A stretch of 64,000 nt of DNA. Origin: Desulfomonile tiedjei DSM 6799. GTDB lineage: Bacteria; Desulfobacterota; Desulfomonilia; Desulfomonilales; Desulfomonilaceae. The position numbers and the translations under genes were made by a program. The notes beneath the pieces were generated by a model that worked only from the letters and a program-made list of their open reading frames with translations, searched no databases and was not told the DNA's origin. Where the stretch lies: positions 3,972,001 to 4,036,000 of the forward strand of contig NC_018025.1 in assembly GCF_000266945.1 (NCBI RefSeq), read 5' to 3'. This document shows, piece after piece, positions 1-7,912 of the stretch (its first letter is position 1; each line of letters opens with the position of its first letter).

Positions 1-181
1 CCTAAAATAGGGATATGTCAGTACCAGACAGGCTTTGAGCTGTTTGGCGCGTTCTGAAAGTGTAAGGATATCGCGCGACTAGCGAGGACGCTAGTAGGGA
101 TGGGGTCGTTTTTGAAGTGGGTGAGTGTGGCGCGTGATCCGGTCGTCTCTCCCCTCCATCCTTTTCAAAGTGCCCGAGCAT

Positions 182-199
182 ACGCGCACGCGTGCGCGT
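182..199. repeat. Perfect 18-bp palindrome
   Basis: The sequence ACGCGCACGCGTGCGCGT equals its own reverse complement. It lies just downstream of the small minus-strand gene ending at 208. No T-run follows on either strand, so it is not a standard Rho-independent terminator. It could be a protein-binding site. Confidence 0.6.
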
Positions 200-207
200 T
201 CTCTCTG

Positions 208-432
208 TTAATCCACTATCCGCCATAGGTGCCCCCTGCTCCAGATAGCAGCGGCAATGTTGCGGTATTTTGTTTGCTCGTTTGTCCGGAGGTTGACTCT
301 CAGGTGATAGGTGCGTTTGAGACGTGCGAGGTCGATCTGTTCCTTGCCGAGTAGATCCACGATCTCTTGGATGGTATCGAGCATGAGCGCAGCGTGGTAG
401 GTGTTGGATGCGTATAGGATGGTGGTAGGCAT
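208..432 (-). CDS. Small protein of unknown function (74 aa)
   Basis: I do not recognise this family. The start is well supported: an AAGGAGA ribosome-binding site sits about 7 bases upstream of the ATG. The protein is soluble, with a hydrophobic and acidic first half (residues about 14-30 likely helical) and an Arg- and aromatic-rich second half around residues 38-70. It has no cysteines and no membrane segment. It stands alone on the minus strand, about 750 bases from the + strand cluster at 1184. The basic C-terminal half would fit a nucleic-acid-binding role, but that is a guess. Confidence 0.55.
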   Translation of the reverse strand: MPTTILYASNTYHAALMLDTIQEIVDLLGKEQIDLARLKRTYHLRVNLRTNEQTKYRNIAAAIWSRGHLWRIVD

Positions 433-1183
433 GGGGTTGTCTCCTTATCTGTATGGACTAAGGGGGGGGCATCCCCCCGGATGTGCTCCTTATGCTGCTC
501 TCTTGATGGTTACGACTGCCCATGTGGGGACCCGTCGCCAGTGTCCGCGGACCGGATGACCGTTGCGAAGGTGGGGACGGACCCAAGTGAATCCATATTT
601 CCGCATTTCGTTTCTTTGTTTTTGTGTCGGTTCCGGTCTTTCCATTATCCTTCCCCTCTCTTTTGTGTGTCGCTGTTATCATTTTATAGAGCAAAATAGA
701 TGCCAAATGATGTTGTAAATATAACTTAGGCGTCATTATGGTTAAGTAGAATGTATTATGATACATTTCACTGTGCGTTTAATGTGTGCTCAATATGTAT
801 AACGACACCCTTTGTCACAATTAATGACATTTTACGTCACCAGTATGACATTTATTGTCACATGGTGTATATGTGCTATTTATACTTACACATTTTGATA
901 TGTGTTCCTGTAAACTTTGTTGATAGTGGTTGACGTAAATTGTCACATTTTGGCGGTGTTTTTGGGTCGGAATGTTGCCTAAATCTGGTGAGCGTGTGGC
1001 GCGTGCGCTCAAAATAATGAAGTCCTTTACGTGTCATTACTTCCACTTTTCGTTTGCAATAGTAGTATTGTTCAGGTAAACCTTTGTCGAAATTAAGCCC
1101 CGATACGCGGGGAGTTGGTAGACACGACAAATTTTTCAAATATCTCATGACCGGCAAATTGTTTACAGAGAGGCCGAAAACGT
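433..1183. other. Gene-poor leader region with repeat cluster
   Basis: I see no supported gene on either strand. Positions 433-740 hold a G-run and pyrimidine-rich DNA without recognisable features. From about 740 the composition turns AT-rich and contains the TGACA/TGTCA cluster at 813-945. The promoter of the + strand genes starting at 1184 should lie in the right part of this stretch. Confidence 0.5.
813..945. repeat. Cluster of TGACA/TGTCA motifs with two 15-bp palindromes
   Basis: TGACATTTATTGTCA at 846-860 is an inverted repeat with a 5-base spacer. TGACGTAAATTGTCA at 931-945 is the same arrangement with one changed base. Further half-sites are TGTCAC at 813-818, TGACA at 825-829 and CGTCAC at 835-840. 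The DNA is AT-rich. This looks like an operator array or an iteron cluster. It lies 240-370 bases upstream of a ribbon-helix-helix-type gene, whose product could bind it. Confidence 0.6.
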
Positions 1184-1396
1184 ATGGACAGAGCACCCGA
1201 GAAACAGTCATTCAACCAGACGATTGCAATCAAAGTTGATGCCAGCACGGCCGATTTGCTTGCCAACCTCGCAGCACAGCGCGGTCAAACCGTATCCTCG
1301 TTTGTGCGCGGGTTGATCGACATGCAGTTGAGATTGACGGGGAATGGTGTCGACCGTCCCGCGATAGCCCGAAGGCGACCATTGCGTGGTTGGTAG
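1184..1396 (+). CDS. Ribbon-helix-helix (Arc/CopG/MetJ-like) DNA-binding protein
   Basis: This 70-aa protein has the layout of a ribbon-helix-helix repressor. A short strand around residues 12-19 (QTIAIKVD) is followed by a helix (residues about 20-32), a turn with RGQTVSSF, and a second helix ending near residue 50. The tail is Arg-rich. Such proteins bind DNA as dimers through the paired strands and often act on operators near their own gene. It is the first of four + strand genes and lies downstream of the TGACA/TGTCA repeat cluster, which makes autoregulation plausible. A GAGAGG ribosome-binding site lies upstream of the ATG at a long spacing. Confidence 0.6.
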   Translation: MDRAPEKQSFNQTIAIKVDASTADLLANLAAQRGQTVSSFVRGLIDMQLRLTGNGVDRPAIARRRPLRGW

Positions 1397-1453
1397 TCCT
1401 TTGAAAACGATCTTAACGATAGTTCCGCAATAGTAAGAGAGGAAGGGTTTTAT

Positions 1454-2164
1454 ATGGAAAGCGTTTTGGCATACAGCAGAGACAGGCATCAATTGCGATG
1501 TGCGCTCATGGATAAAGGTTTTCACAAGGCACTTGCCGCTTGCGACGCCATGGAGCCCGCCATATTGGAACAGCTTATCGGTACGTGCTTTACGTTGCAA
1601 CACCATAGAGACACGCAAAAGACGGCAAAGCAGCCCACATTATGGCACAAGATCCGTAGCGAGCTTGGTTTGAGCCAAGCCGAACTTGCCGCGGAGATTT
1701 CCAAGTTTCACCGGTTGGATGTTTCCGGCCAAACAAAGAAATGGAGAGTGGACCGCGAAAAATTCGCCGAAGCATCTTTCAACAAGAATGATTTGCGCAT
1801 GTGGAAATCGGGAAGCCTCTATTCAAAGAAAATGGATGCATGGGAAAAAACCCATCCGCAGCCGTCCCTCAGGCATATTGGTGTTGAGGATATCATGCAA
1901 ATCGAGCGGACCCGGCCGCACCGGGAGTCGCTTAAAAGCGGTTTTGTCGAGGTCTTCGAGCGGTTTTTCACAGAAAAGTGTGGTGTCGCTTTGTCTTGGG
2001 AAGACTTGACAGCTCCGCTTATCGGCTCCCGCGATCCTCGCAAATCGAGGATGCCCGAGACCGAGAAAAAACGGAATAAGGAGAAGCGTGCGACAACCGA
2101 CGCACTTGACGGCCCTCTCTTCCCGGACGGAACCGAGCAGGAATTAGTGGCTGAAGTCGCATAG
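1454..2164 (+). CDS. Unknown protein with an XRE-like helix-turn-helix segment
   Basis: The protein has 236 residues and starts behind AGGAAGG. Residues about 63-80 (ELGLSQAELAAEISKFH) resemble the first helices of a Cro/XRE fold, but the recognition segment is followed by an insertion rich in charged residues rather than a classic second half. The C-terminal 40 residues are strongly basic (RKSRMPETEKKRNKEK) and then acidic. There is no membrane segment or signal peptide. It is the second gene of the 1184-2847 cluster, 57 bases after the first. A DNA-binding regulator is likely. I cannot name a family. Confidence 0.5.
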   Translation: MESVLAYSRDRHQLRCALMDKGFHKALAACDAMEPAILEQLIGTCFTLQHHRDTQKTAKQPTLWHKIRSELGLSQAELAAEISKFHRLDVSGQTKKWRVDREKFAEASFNKNDLRMWKSGSLYSKKMDAWEKTHPQPSLRHIGVEDIMQIERTRPHRESLKSGFVEVFERFFTEKCGVALSWEDLTAPLIGSRDPRKSRMPETEKKRNKEKRATTDALDGPLFPDGTEQELVAEVA

Positions 2165-2208
2165 AGCGTCAGCATCTTTTTCAAATAGTAAACGATAGGA
2201 GAAACAAT

Positions 2209-2601
2209 ATGAGTGGTCCGATAATGCGAGCGCTGTCTGCAGCAGCCGAAACTCTGAAAGACATACAGAATAGCGTTAAAGAATTGAAACAGAAGGGCGA
2301 TGTTGCTCCCCTTCGCAGCCCAGAATTGTTGACCCTGCGTAAAGACTTGGGGTTGATTGAGACGCGTATCAATTCGATGTTTCCGGAGTCAAAAATACCC
2401 CCGAAGCAGGCCGAGCCGCAACCGCCCCGTGAGCCCGCATACACCACGAAGTCAGAGCAGGCATCTTACAATTTTCAGAAGATCTCGGGCAAATTTGATG
2501 GTCTGTTCGCAAGCGGCTCAATCACTGTCGACATCCCTTCCGAATCCGAGCCCGTGAAGAAATTTGATGCGCCAGTGGGTAAGTTTACCGGCGCTTGGTA
2601 G
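2209..2601 (+). CDS. Unknown 130-aa protein
   Basis: A TAGGAGA ribosome-binding site precedes the ATG. The N-terminal half (about residues 8-60) is predicted helical and could form a coiled coil. The middle is Pro- and Glu-rich (EPQPPREP), a likely linker, and the C-terminal third has repeated FDG/FDAP-type turns. I do not recognise it. It lies 44 bases after the preceding gene and 69 before the next, in the same direction, which suggests one transcript. The hairpin at 2617-2648 may lower expression of the last gene. Confidence 0.5.
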   Translation: MSGPIMRALSAAAETLKDIQNSVKELKQKGDVAPLRSPELLTLRKDLGLIETRINSMFPESKIPPKQAEPQPPREPAYTTKSEQASYNFQKISGKFDGLFASGSITVDIPSESEPVKKFDAPVGKFTGAW

Positions 2602-2616
2602 TCTGGATATTTGAAA

Positions 2617-2650
2617 AATAAAGGGGGAGTGATTCCGATCCCCCTTATTA
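2617..2650 (+). terminator. GC-rich hairpin, possible attenuator
   Basis: AAGGGGGA pairs with TCCCCCTTATT across a 10-base loop, and a short AT-rich tail follows. It sits between two genes of the same cluster, 20 bases ahead of the next start codon. It could be a leaky terminator or protect an mRNA end. Confidence 0.55.
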
Positions 2651-2670
2651 CCCTATCAGGAGTATTTGTT

Positions 2671-2847
2671 ATGAAGATCGAGGAAGTCGAAGCAATGCAA
2701 GAGCTGGTCCGCAATATGGCCGGCGGGTTCTCCGTGATGGTCGAGGCGTTTCAGAAGACAAGCGAACTGTTTACGACTATGGATGCCTGGCTCGAGAATG
2801 CCAAGGCCAGTATAACGGACGAGCAACCGGAACAAGAGCCTTTGTGA
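2671..2847 (+). CDS. Unknown acidic 58-aa protein
   Basis: The start is taken at 2671 because CAGGAG lies 9 bases upstream; an in-frame codon at 2611 has no such site and would fall before the hairpin. The protein is acidic, especially at the C-terminus (DEQPEQEP), and helical by composition (EEVEAMQELVRNMAGGF at the start). It has no cysteines or membrane segment. It is the last gene of the + strand cluster and converges on the tape-measure gene, whose stop codon is 18 bases away on the other strand. Function unknown. Confidence 0.5.
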   Translation: MKIEEVEAMQELVRNMAGGFSVMVEAFQKTSELFTTMDAWLENAKASITDEQPEQEPL

Positions 2848-2865
2848 TCGAGTTCCTTCAAACGA

Positions 2866-5800
2866 CTATATAATCCTTCGGACACTGCCGAGTGATGCGC
2901 CGTCGTCATCACTCAAATTCACATCGATTTGCATGCCCCGCCCAAACGCATCTTCGATTGAACGTTCCGTCGTGTCTGCGAACCGTCCACCAGCATCGTC
3001 CATTACTGACTCGAATTTGTCGCTAAAGTTGTTGAAAACGTTCTCCAGTTGTTTGGTCATGTCACCGATTTGATTATTCAATTGGGTTTGGGGGTCAAGT
3101 GCTTCTTTAGCGCCGTCGACGGTTGACTTGGCGCGCTCATACATACTCCCAAGCTTCTGATCGATACCCATCCGCATAGCGTCAAAATCAAAGGTGTCTC
3201 GGCCTAAGATTCTCTGTAGCGCTTGGCTGATGTCCATATCGCTTAATCCGAACTCCGGATCTGCCATGTCTTGCGGACCTAACGTCCCGAAATAACCCAT
3301 TCTTTCCTTGTAGTCGAGATTTTTGGCCGCAGATTCCAGGTATTTTAAAGCATCCATGCGCGCGGCCATGGTCTGACTCTCGGTTTGAGATTTTGCAAGC
3401 AATCGGTCTGTCTGAGCGAGTAGGCGTGCCACTTCCGGAGAATTGGCAGCATAAGCTGACATGCCGGACATGGATGATCCGTATCCGCCGCCCCCCAATC
3501 CATAGTCACTACTACCAAGACGCGTCGATGTGCCGTCGGGCAATACGAATATATCTGGTCCTGAGTCGCCACTTGCTCCTGTTTGGCCCGATTGGTTTGG
3601 CGCTTGACCCTGTTGTCCAGGGGCGCCTGCGTTCCCTTGCAATGCCGCAGTATTGGCGTTTAATGCTGCTATCAGATTTTCAGAGCTCTTAATTTGCGCT
3701 CTAATTAAATCCTCAATCATTTTTTGTGCCGCTTCAAGATTCTTTTTTGCTTGCTCATTCGTTTTTTCGGCCTGCAGCTTTTGAAGATTGATCACATCTG
3801 TTAGGCCGTTTGAAGCCAAAGTGATATATGATCGTGCGGTTTCTTTCGCATCCTCAAGATTTCTCTTGTCAACTTCAGCATCCCCCGTCTTTTTGACAGC
3901 GCTAGGCAGTGTCTCTGCTGTGCTAATGAGGGAATTAAAATACTGTTCAGCTGATTGAAAATTTCCTCCGGCAATAGCTTGATTTGCCCGCTCTGCCAAC
4001 AAGCGGGAATTCCTGGCCACCTCGAAATATTTGTTAGCCCCTTCCAAACCAAATTGATCCACGCGACGGAGTGCGTCCTGAGTATTGATCGCCACATTCT
4101 GCAGCTTACTATTGAACTGCTCGATATTATTAACCATTCCAGCACTTTCGCTCTTCACCTGTTTGAAAAGTTCGAGTGCTTTTTCCGGCATGGTCGGAAT
4201 TAATTTGGTAGCTTGTTTAAATTTCTCATTGATATCAAAAAGTTTAACTTCTATCTTCCCGTATTCGTTAAGATAAGCTCCGCTAATCCCTTTTAAGGCT
4301 TCTTGCGTGCTAGTCTGCTCGGACTGTAATTCCTTCTCGAGATCTTTGATTTTTTTGACTGCATCACTTTTAGCATTGAGCTGGTTTTGCGCCTCTTGCA
4401 ATACGACTTCGGACAATTTGCGTTGGTCGGTGATTCGGAATTCCGTTTCCGTCTTTTCGAGTTCGGCAAGTCCTTTTTTCGCAGCGGCAACGTCTTCGCC
4501 ATTTTTCAGCATATCCTGGTATATGGTGCGTTGTTCGGAGAATCCTTTCTCCCGGGCTGTGCGTGTGGCCATATATTCTTGTTCCGCCAATGCAATACGC
4601 TGCTGTGAACTGGACGCGACAAGGCTGTTTATCTGTTGCTCCGCTAGTAGCGTGCTTTTTGTGTTCGCTTCAATGGCAACTTTGCGCTGTTCCGTCTCCA
4701 ACTTGAAAGTATTCTCTTTGTTTTTTATGGAATCACCAATGAGCTTTAATTCAACCTCGGATCTGTTTTTGGTAAGCTGTAGCAGCTCTTCAGAAGTCTT
4801 GACCTCTTGCTTTTGGGCATTGACAAGCTTTTCATGAGCGACCACCAAACCTTCAATAGCGGCTTGCTGATCGATCCGACTGTTAATCTCCGCCTGGATA
4901 AGGTCGAGATTCTGACGTGCCAAGACGAAATTTCGTTCCGCCGTTTTGGCCTCTGTCGATTTACCCGGCAACCACGATTGCGCATCCTTTTCCCGAGCTT
5001 GTGTCAGCTGCTCGCCGATCCCAACGAACTCCGCAACAGCCTGTTTACGCTTCGCCACAAGATCGACATACGGATCATTCTGTAAATCTGCTCCGGAAAC
5101 TCTTTTGATAGCAGCTTTCGGGTCGAACCCTTCACTGATAGCGCGTTGTAAGTCGTCTTGCGACTTTTTCAGTGTCTCCGCCTGGATTCTTGCGGCCTCT
5201 GCCCGGTCACTCAGTATTTTGTACCCGCCCGCTACCGCTCCAATAACAGCACCTATCGCTAGACCGATTGCAGCAATAGGACCGCTTGCGAACGCTGCAA
5301 TGGCTGTGCCTGCCGTCCCGAGCACAGAAATAAACGAACCAATCGCAGCGGTAAGCCCTGCCCACGATGGAACAACAGCCGTAACCATTGAGCCGAGAGA
5401 GGCAATGCTGCTTCCTGCAATCGCTGTGCCAAGCCCTCCTAACGCATAGCTCACACCCGCAATGGCAAGGCTAATAGTTCCTGCAGCCGTTGCTAACAGG
5501 CCGAAGCTTGCTACAATTGCAGTAATCGCCTGTGTAATGATTGGATGTGCCTTTGAAAATTCGCTCACGCCCCGAAGAAATGCAGACACCTGATCAAGAG
5601 CGCTTTTCAATGATTCCAAAAACGGACCGGCCAGAGCAATCGCAACCTCACCCAAAGCAGACGTGAAATTTTTCCAAGCTGGCCCAAGCCCTTTGTTGAT
5701 AATACTGACAACCTTATCGAGACTACCTTTCGCATTCTCATTCTCAACGGTCAGTTTCTTGATTGCATCAATATTCTTCGTTGCCGTGATCGCTACGTTT

Positions 5801-6786
5801 CCGCCCTGATCTCCGAATATCTTGAATGCGTTTGCTGTCGATAAACCTGCTTTGTTCAGTGCCTCAAACGTTTTAGTAAGGTTGACGGAACCGTCAGAAT
5901 TCTTCGCGATTTCTACTCCCAGATTTGCTAGCGCCGCCTTAGCATCTTTGGTCGGATTTGATAGGTCTCCCAGGATGCGCCGGAGCCCTGTTCCCGCCAT
6001 GGACGCGTCAACACCGTTTTGAGCAAATATGCCGAGATACGCTGTCGTCTCCTCAATGTTCATGCCAACGTTGTTCGCCATGGACGCCACATACTTGAGA
6101 CCTTCAACAAGGCCGCTCATACTGGTTGTTGTCGCTAAACTCGTCTTTGACAACACATCTGTAGCCCGTCCCGCTTGATCCGCACTCATTCCGAAACTGG
6201 CCAAAACCTTAACAAGGTCCTCCGCTGTGTCCTTCATGGACCGCCCTTCAGTAAAGGCGAGATTGAGCGCAGGCCCTATCGATGCGAGTACTTCTTCGGT
6301 CTTAAAGCCCGCTTTATACAACTCTCCCATACCTGACGCCACTTCAGCAGCCGTAAATTGAGTCGTGGCCCCGAGTTCGCGAGCTTTGTCGGTTGCCGCT
6401 TGAAAAGCCTTTTGGCCGGCATCCGTCTTTATATCGATCTCACCGAATGCCTGAAGTTTATTCATTTCAGTCTCAAAGTCTGCAGCCGTCTTAACAGCCA
6501 ACCCCATAGGCGCCGTGATTGATGCGCCAAGAGCGGTCAACGATGCGCCCATACTGGCCAGCTTGTTGGAAAAACTTTCAACCCCCTTATTCATCTTGTC
6601 CAAATGGTCGGGAATGGACGCGAACGCATTTCTAATCTGATTCCCCGCCGCACTCGCCTTGCCGCCTGCAGTAGTAGAACTCAGTCCAATCTTATCGAGA
6701 AAACTGGATATTTTTTGCAAGACTGGCGAGCCCTCGTCAATTGCTTTGATAACAAGAGAAATACCGATGTTACTATCGTTTGCCAT
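2866..6786 (-). CDS. Phage tail tape measure protein, TP901 family
   Basis: At 1306 residues this is the largest gene in the window. Residues about 90-340 match the TP901-type tape measure core, with motifs such as FETEMNKLQAF, GATTQFTAAEVASGM and GTGLRRILGDLSNPT. A block of Ala/Gly-rich hydrophobic segments follows near 420-540, as usual for proteins that pass DNA through the host membrane. Long coiled-coil regions run from about 540 to 1060, then a Gly/Ser-rich stretch and a helical tail. Tape measures set tail length in siphophages and myophages. Oddly, no other tail genes are present: the upstream neighbour is an XRE-type gene and the downstream one converges. A GAAGG ribosome-binding site precedes the ATG. 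Confidence 0.9.
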   Translation of the reverse strand: MANDSNIGISLVIKAIDEGSPVLQKISSFLDKIGLSSTTAGGKASAAGNQIRNAFASIPDHLDKMNKGVESFSNKLASMGASLTALGASITAPMGLAVKTAADFETEMNKLQAFGEIDIKTDAGQKAFQAATDKARELGATTQFTAAEVASGMGELYKAGFKTEEVLASIGPALNLAFTEGRSMKDTAEDLVKVLASFGMSADQAGRATDVLSKTSLATTTSMSGLVEGLKYVASMANNVGMNIEETTAYLGIFAQNGVDASMAGTGLRRILGDLSNPTKDAKAALANLGVEIAKNSDGSVNLTKTFEALNKAGLSTANAFKIFGDQGGNVAITATKNIDAIKKLTVENENAKGSLDKVVSIINKGLGPAWKNFTSALGEVAIALAGPFLESLKSALDQVSAFLRGVSEFSKAHPIITQAITAIVASFGLLATAAGTISLAIAGVSYALGGLGTAIAGSSIASLGSMVTAVVPSWAGLTAAIGSFISVLGTAGTAIAAFASGPIAAIGLAIGAVIGAVAGGYKILSDRAEAARIQAETLKKSQDDLQRAISEGFDPKAAIKRVSGADLQNDPYVDLVAKRKQAVAEFVGIGEQLTQAREKDAQSWLPGKSTEAKTAERNFVLARQNLDLIQAEINSRIDQQAAIEGLVVAHEKLVNAQKQEVKTSEELLQLTKNRSEVELKLIGDSIKNKENTFKLETEQRKVAIEANTKSTLLAEQQINSLVASSSQQRIALAEQEYMATRTAREKGFSEQRTIYQDMLKNGEDVAAAKKGLAELEKTETEFRITDQRKLSEVVLQEAQNQLNAKSDAVKKIKDLEKELQSEQTSTQEALKGISGAYLNEYGKIEVKLFDINEKFKQATKLIPTMPEKALELFKQVKSESAGMVNNIEQFNSKLQNVAINTQDALRRVDQFGLEGANKYFEVARNSRLLAERANQAIAGGNFQSAEQYFNSLISTAETLPSAVKKTGDAEVDKRNLEDAKETARSYITLASNGLTDVINLQKLQAEKTNEQAKKNLEAAQKMIEDLIRAQIKSSENLIAALNANTAALQGNAGAPGQQGQAPNQSGQTGASGDSGPDIFVLPDGTSTRLGSSDYGLGGGGYGSSMSGMSAYAANSPEVARLLAQTDRLLAKSQTESQTMAARMDALKYLESAAKNLDYKERMGYFGTLGPQDMADPEFGLSDMDISQALQRILGRDTFDFDAMRMGIDQKLGSMYERAKSTVDGAKEALDPQTQLNNQIGDMTKQLENVFNNFSDKFESVMDDAGGRFADTTERSIEDAFGRGMQIDVNLSDDDGASLGSVRRII

Positions 6787-6801
6787 ACTAATTACCTTCT
6801 T

Positions 6802-7494
6802 TTACGCTGTACGTATCGGCTGTATTAATTCGTCAAAGGGAGCGCCGAGAGTGTCTTCAAGTATTTTTTGATCTTCTGGTGAAATGTCTGGTCGTGTCTT
6901 CAGTAGGCCGTTTTCGAGCAAGAAAATCCGGTTTTGTTTGCATCCAATTAACTCGCCAAGCGCCTTTTGTGAAATTCCTGCCTGTTCCCGGTAATAGCGA
7001 AGTTTTAGGGGGCCGGAGTCATTTTTCCGTCTGGTGCGTCCCGGTCGCTTTTGTGTCGTTGGTGTGGGGTCCGTCCTGGAATCCGTCCAGTTTTGATTCG
7101 TACACCGAATCCTGATAGTTGCGGCTGTCTGGTCGGACTGTTCAGACCTGTTGAGCGCTTCAGATGTGTCGGGTATGGTGGGCAGTGTGGAAATATGACA
7201 GGGATGATCCGCCGTCGTACGTTGCGCGTGTTCCACCTTCACATCGGCATCCGCCTGTTTGCGCTCCCAAAAAATCTTACTACCCGCAAGCACATCTTTC
7301 TGGAATTCCGGATCAATAGACAGATACCAATGGCCAAGCCCATCGCATACTTTTTCAAGTAGCAGAGAAAATGAGAGCCTGTCTTTCTCCGTGATCTCTA
7401 TCCCGTAAAACTGGTCGTGAAGAGGGGATGGTGTGCGTGATGGTGTGTCAGTAGGTATGAGAGAATACGCCCTTGCCGTCTGATCTGCTATCAT
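6802..7494 (-). CDS. XRE-family helix-turn-helix protein with long N-terminal extension
   Basis: The C-terminal 70 residues form a Cro/CI-type DNA-binding domain: LRYYREQAGISQKALGELIG, then CKQNRIFLLENG, the canonical XRE layout. The first 150 residues are unlike known repressors. They are Pro/Thr-rich at both ends, with a compact segment around residues 25-75. A basic linker (RPGRTRRKND) joins the halves. The gene ends 15 bases before the tape-measure gene on the same strand, so the two are probably co-transcribed, an unusual pairing of a regulator with a single structural gene. An alternative is a small terminase-like DNA-binding protein, but the domain order does not favour that. Confidence 0.7.
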   Translation of the reverse strand: MIADQTARAYSLIPTDTPSRTPSPLHDQFYGIEITEKDRLSFSLLLEKVCDGLGHWYLSIDPEFQKDVLAGSKIFWERKQADADVKVEHAQRTTADHPCHISTLPTIPDTSEALNRSEQSDQTAATIRIRCTNQNWTDSRTDPTPTTQKRPGRTRRKNDSGPLKLRYYREQAGISQKALGELIGCKQNRIFLLENGLLKTRPDISPEDQKILEDTLGAPFDELIQPIRTA

Positions 7495-7842
7495 GTAACC
7501 CGTCCTATCAATTCCGTGTGTCGTGTGTCTTGTACCATTGAAAACGAGTGCCGGAGGCTGTTTTCAGCCACAATTCATAAGGTTTACTTAGCATGAAGGT
7601 GGGGGTGAGGAAAGGGAAAAACAGACGACTTAACCACAACCTTGTGGATTGTCAGATCTCCACATTGCCGCTTAGACATGTGGCAAGAGAATAAACCAGA
7701 TTACCAATATGAGTTACTACCCAGTTACTATTTTTCCGAAAACAATCAGGATTTATTAGGACAGGTCAAGACTGAAGTGGACTTAAACAGATTGAAATTG
7801 TTAAGGGAAATCGGTTAAAGCGTTGATAGTATATACTGTTAG
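7495..7842. other. Intergenic region ahead of the att repeat
   Basis: No gene is supported here. It contains a small inverted repeat (CCACAA/TTGTGG at 7634-7647). The promoter of the XRE-like and tape-measure genes should lie near its left end. The right end abuts the tRNA-Val fragment and shows no D-arm or 5' acceptor strand, so the tRNA gene is not complete. Confidence 0.5.
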
Positions 7843-7912
7843 ATTGCCTTCACACGGCAGGGGTCGGAGGTTCAAATCCTCTCCCGCCTACCATTTAACC
7901 AGTTGATAGTAT
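7822..7912. repeat. 11-bp direct repeats flanking the att core
   Basis: GTTGATAGTAT occurs at 7822-7832 and again at 7902-7912, bracketing the 51-bp tRNA-derived core. The copies are 80 bases apart in the same orientation. They could be recombinase or accessory-protein binding sites, or traces of earlier insertion. Confidence 0.5.
7843..7893 (+). repeat. Att core: 3' fragment of tRNA-Val(CAC), left end of element 1
   Basis: These 51 bp run from the anticodon stem to the terminal CCA. The anticodon arm reads TTGCC, loop TTCACAC, GGCAG, giving anticodon CAC (valine). The T arm is GGAGG, loop TTCAAAT, CCTCT. The 3' acceptor strand is CCCGCCT followed by ACCA. No matching 5' acceptor (AGGCGGG) or D arm lies upstream, so it is a fragment. 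An identical copy is at 52665-52715. Tyrosine recombinases commonly use tRNA 3' ends as attachment sites and carry a copy of that end. Confidence 0.9.

Larger units (their letters stand above)
1..7842. mobile_element. Right end of integrative element 0 (partial)
   Basis: This stretch lies to the left of the first tRNA-Val 3' repeat. It carries small DNA-binding-like genes, a lone phage tape-measure gene and no housekeeping genes. In a tandem array built in the 3' end of one tRNA gene, the DNA between the intact tRNA (outside the window) and the 7843 repeat would be an earlier element, so I infer a third element here. No integrase for it is visible, because it would lie beyond the left edge. 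It could instead be ordinary chromosome or an unrelated prophage remnant. Confidence 0.5.

Noticed and set aside
2-226. 74-codon minus-strand frame
   Set aside because: It overlaps the supported 74-aa gene, has only a weak ribosome-binding site and runs through the 18-bp palindrome. No similarity is seen.
7790-7893. Possible complete tRNA gene
   Set aside because: The 5' acceptor strand (AGGCGGG) and D arm are missing. Only the anticodon arm to CCA is present, so it is a fragment.
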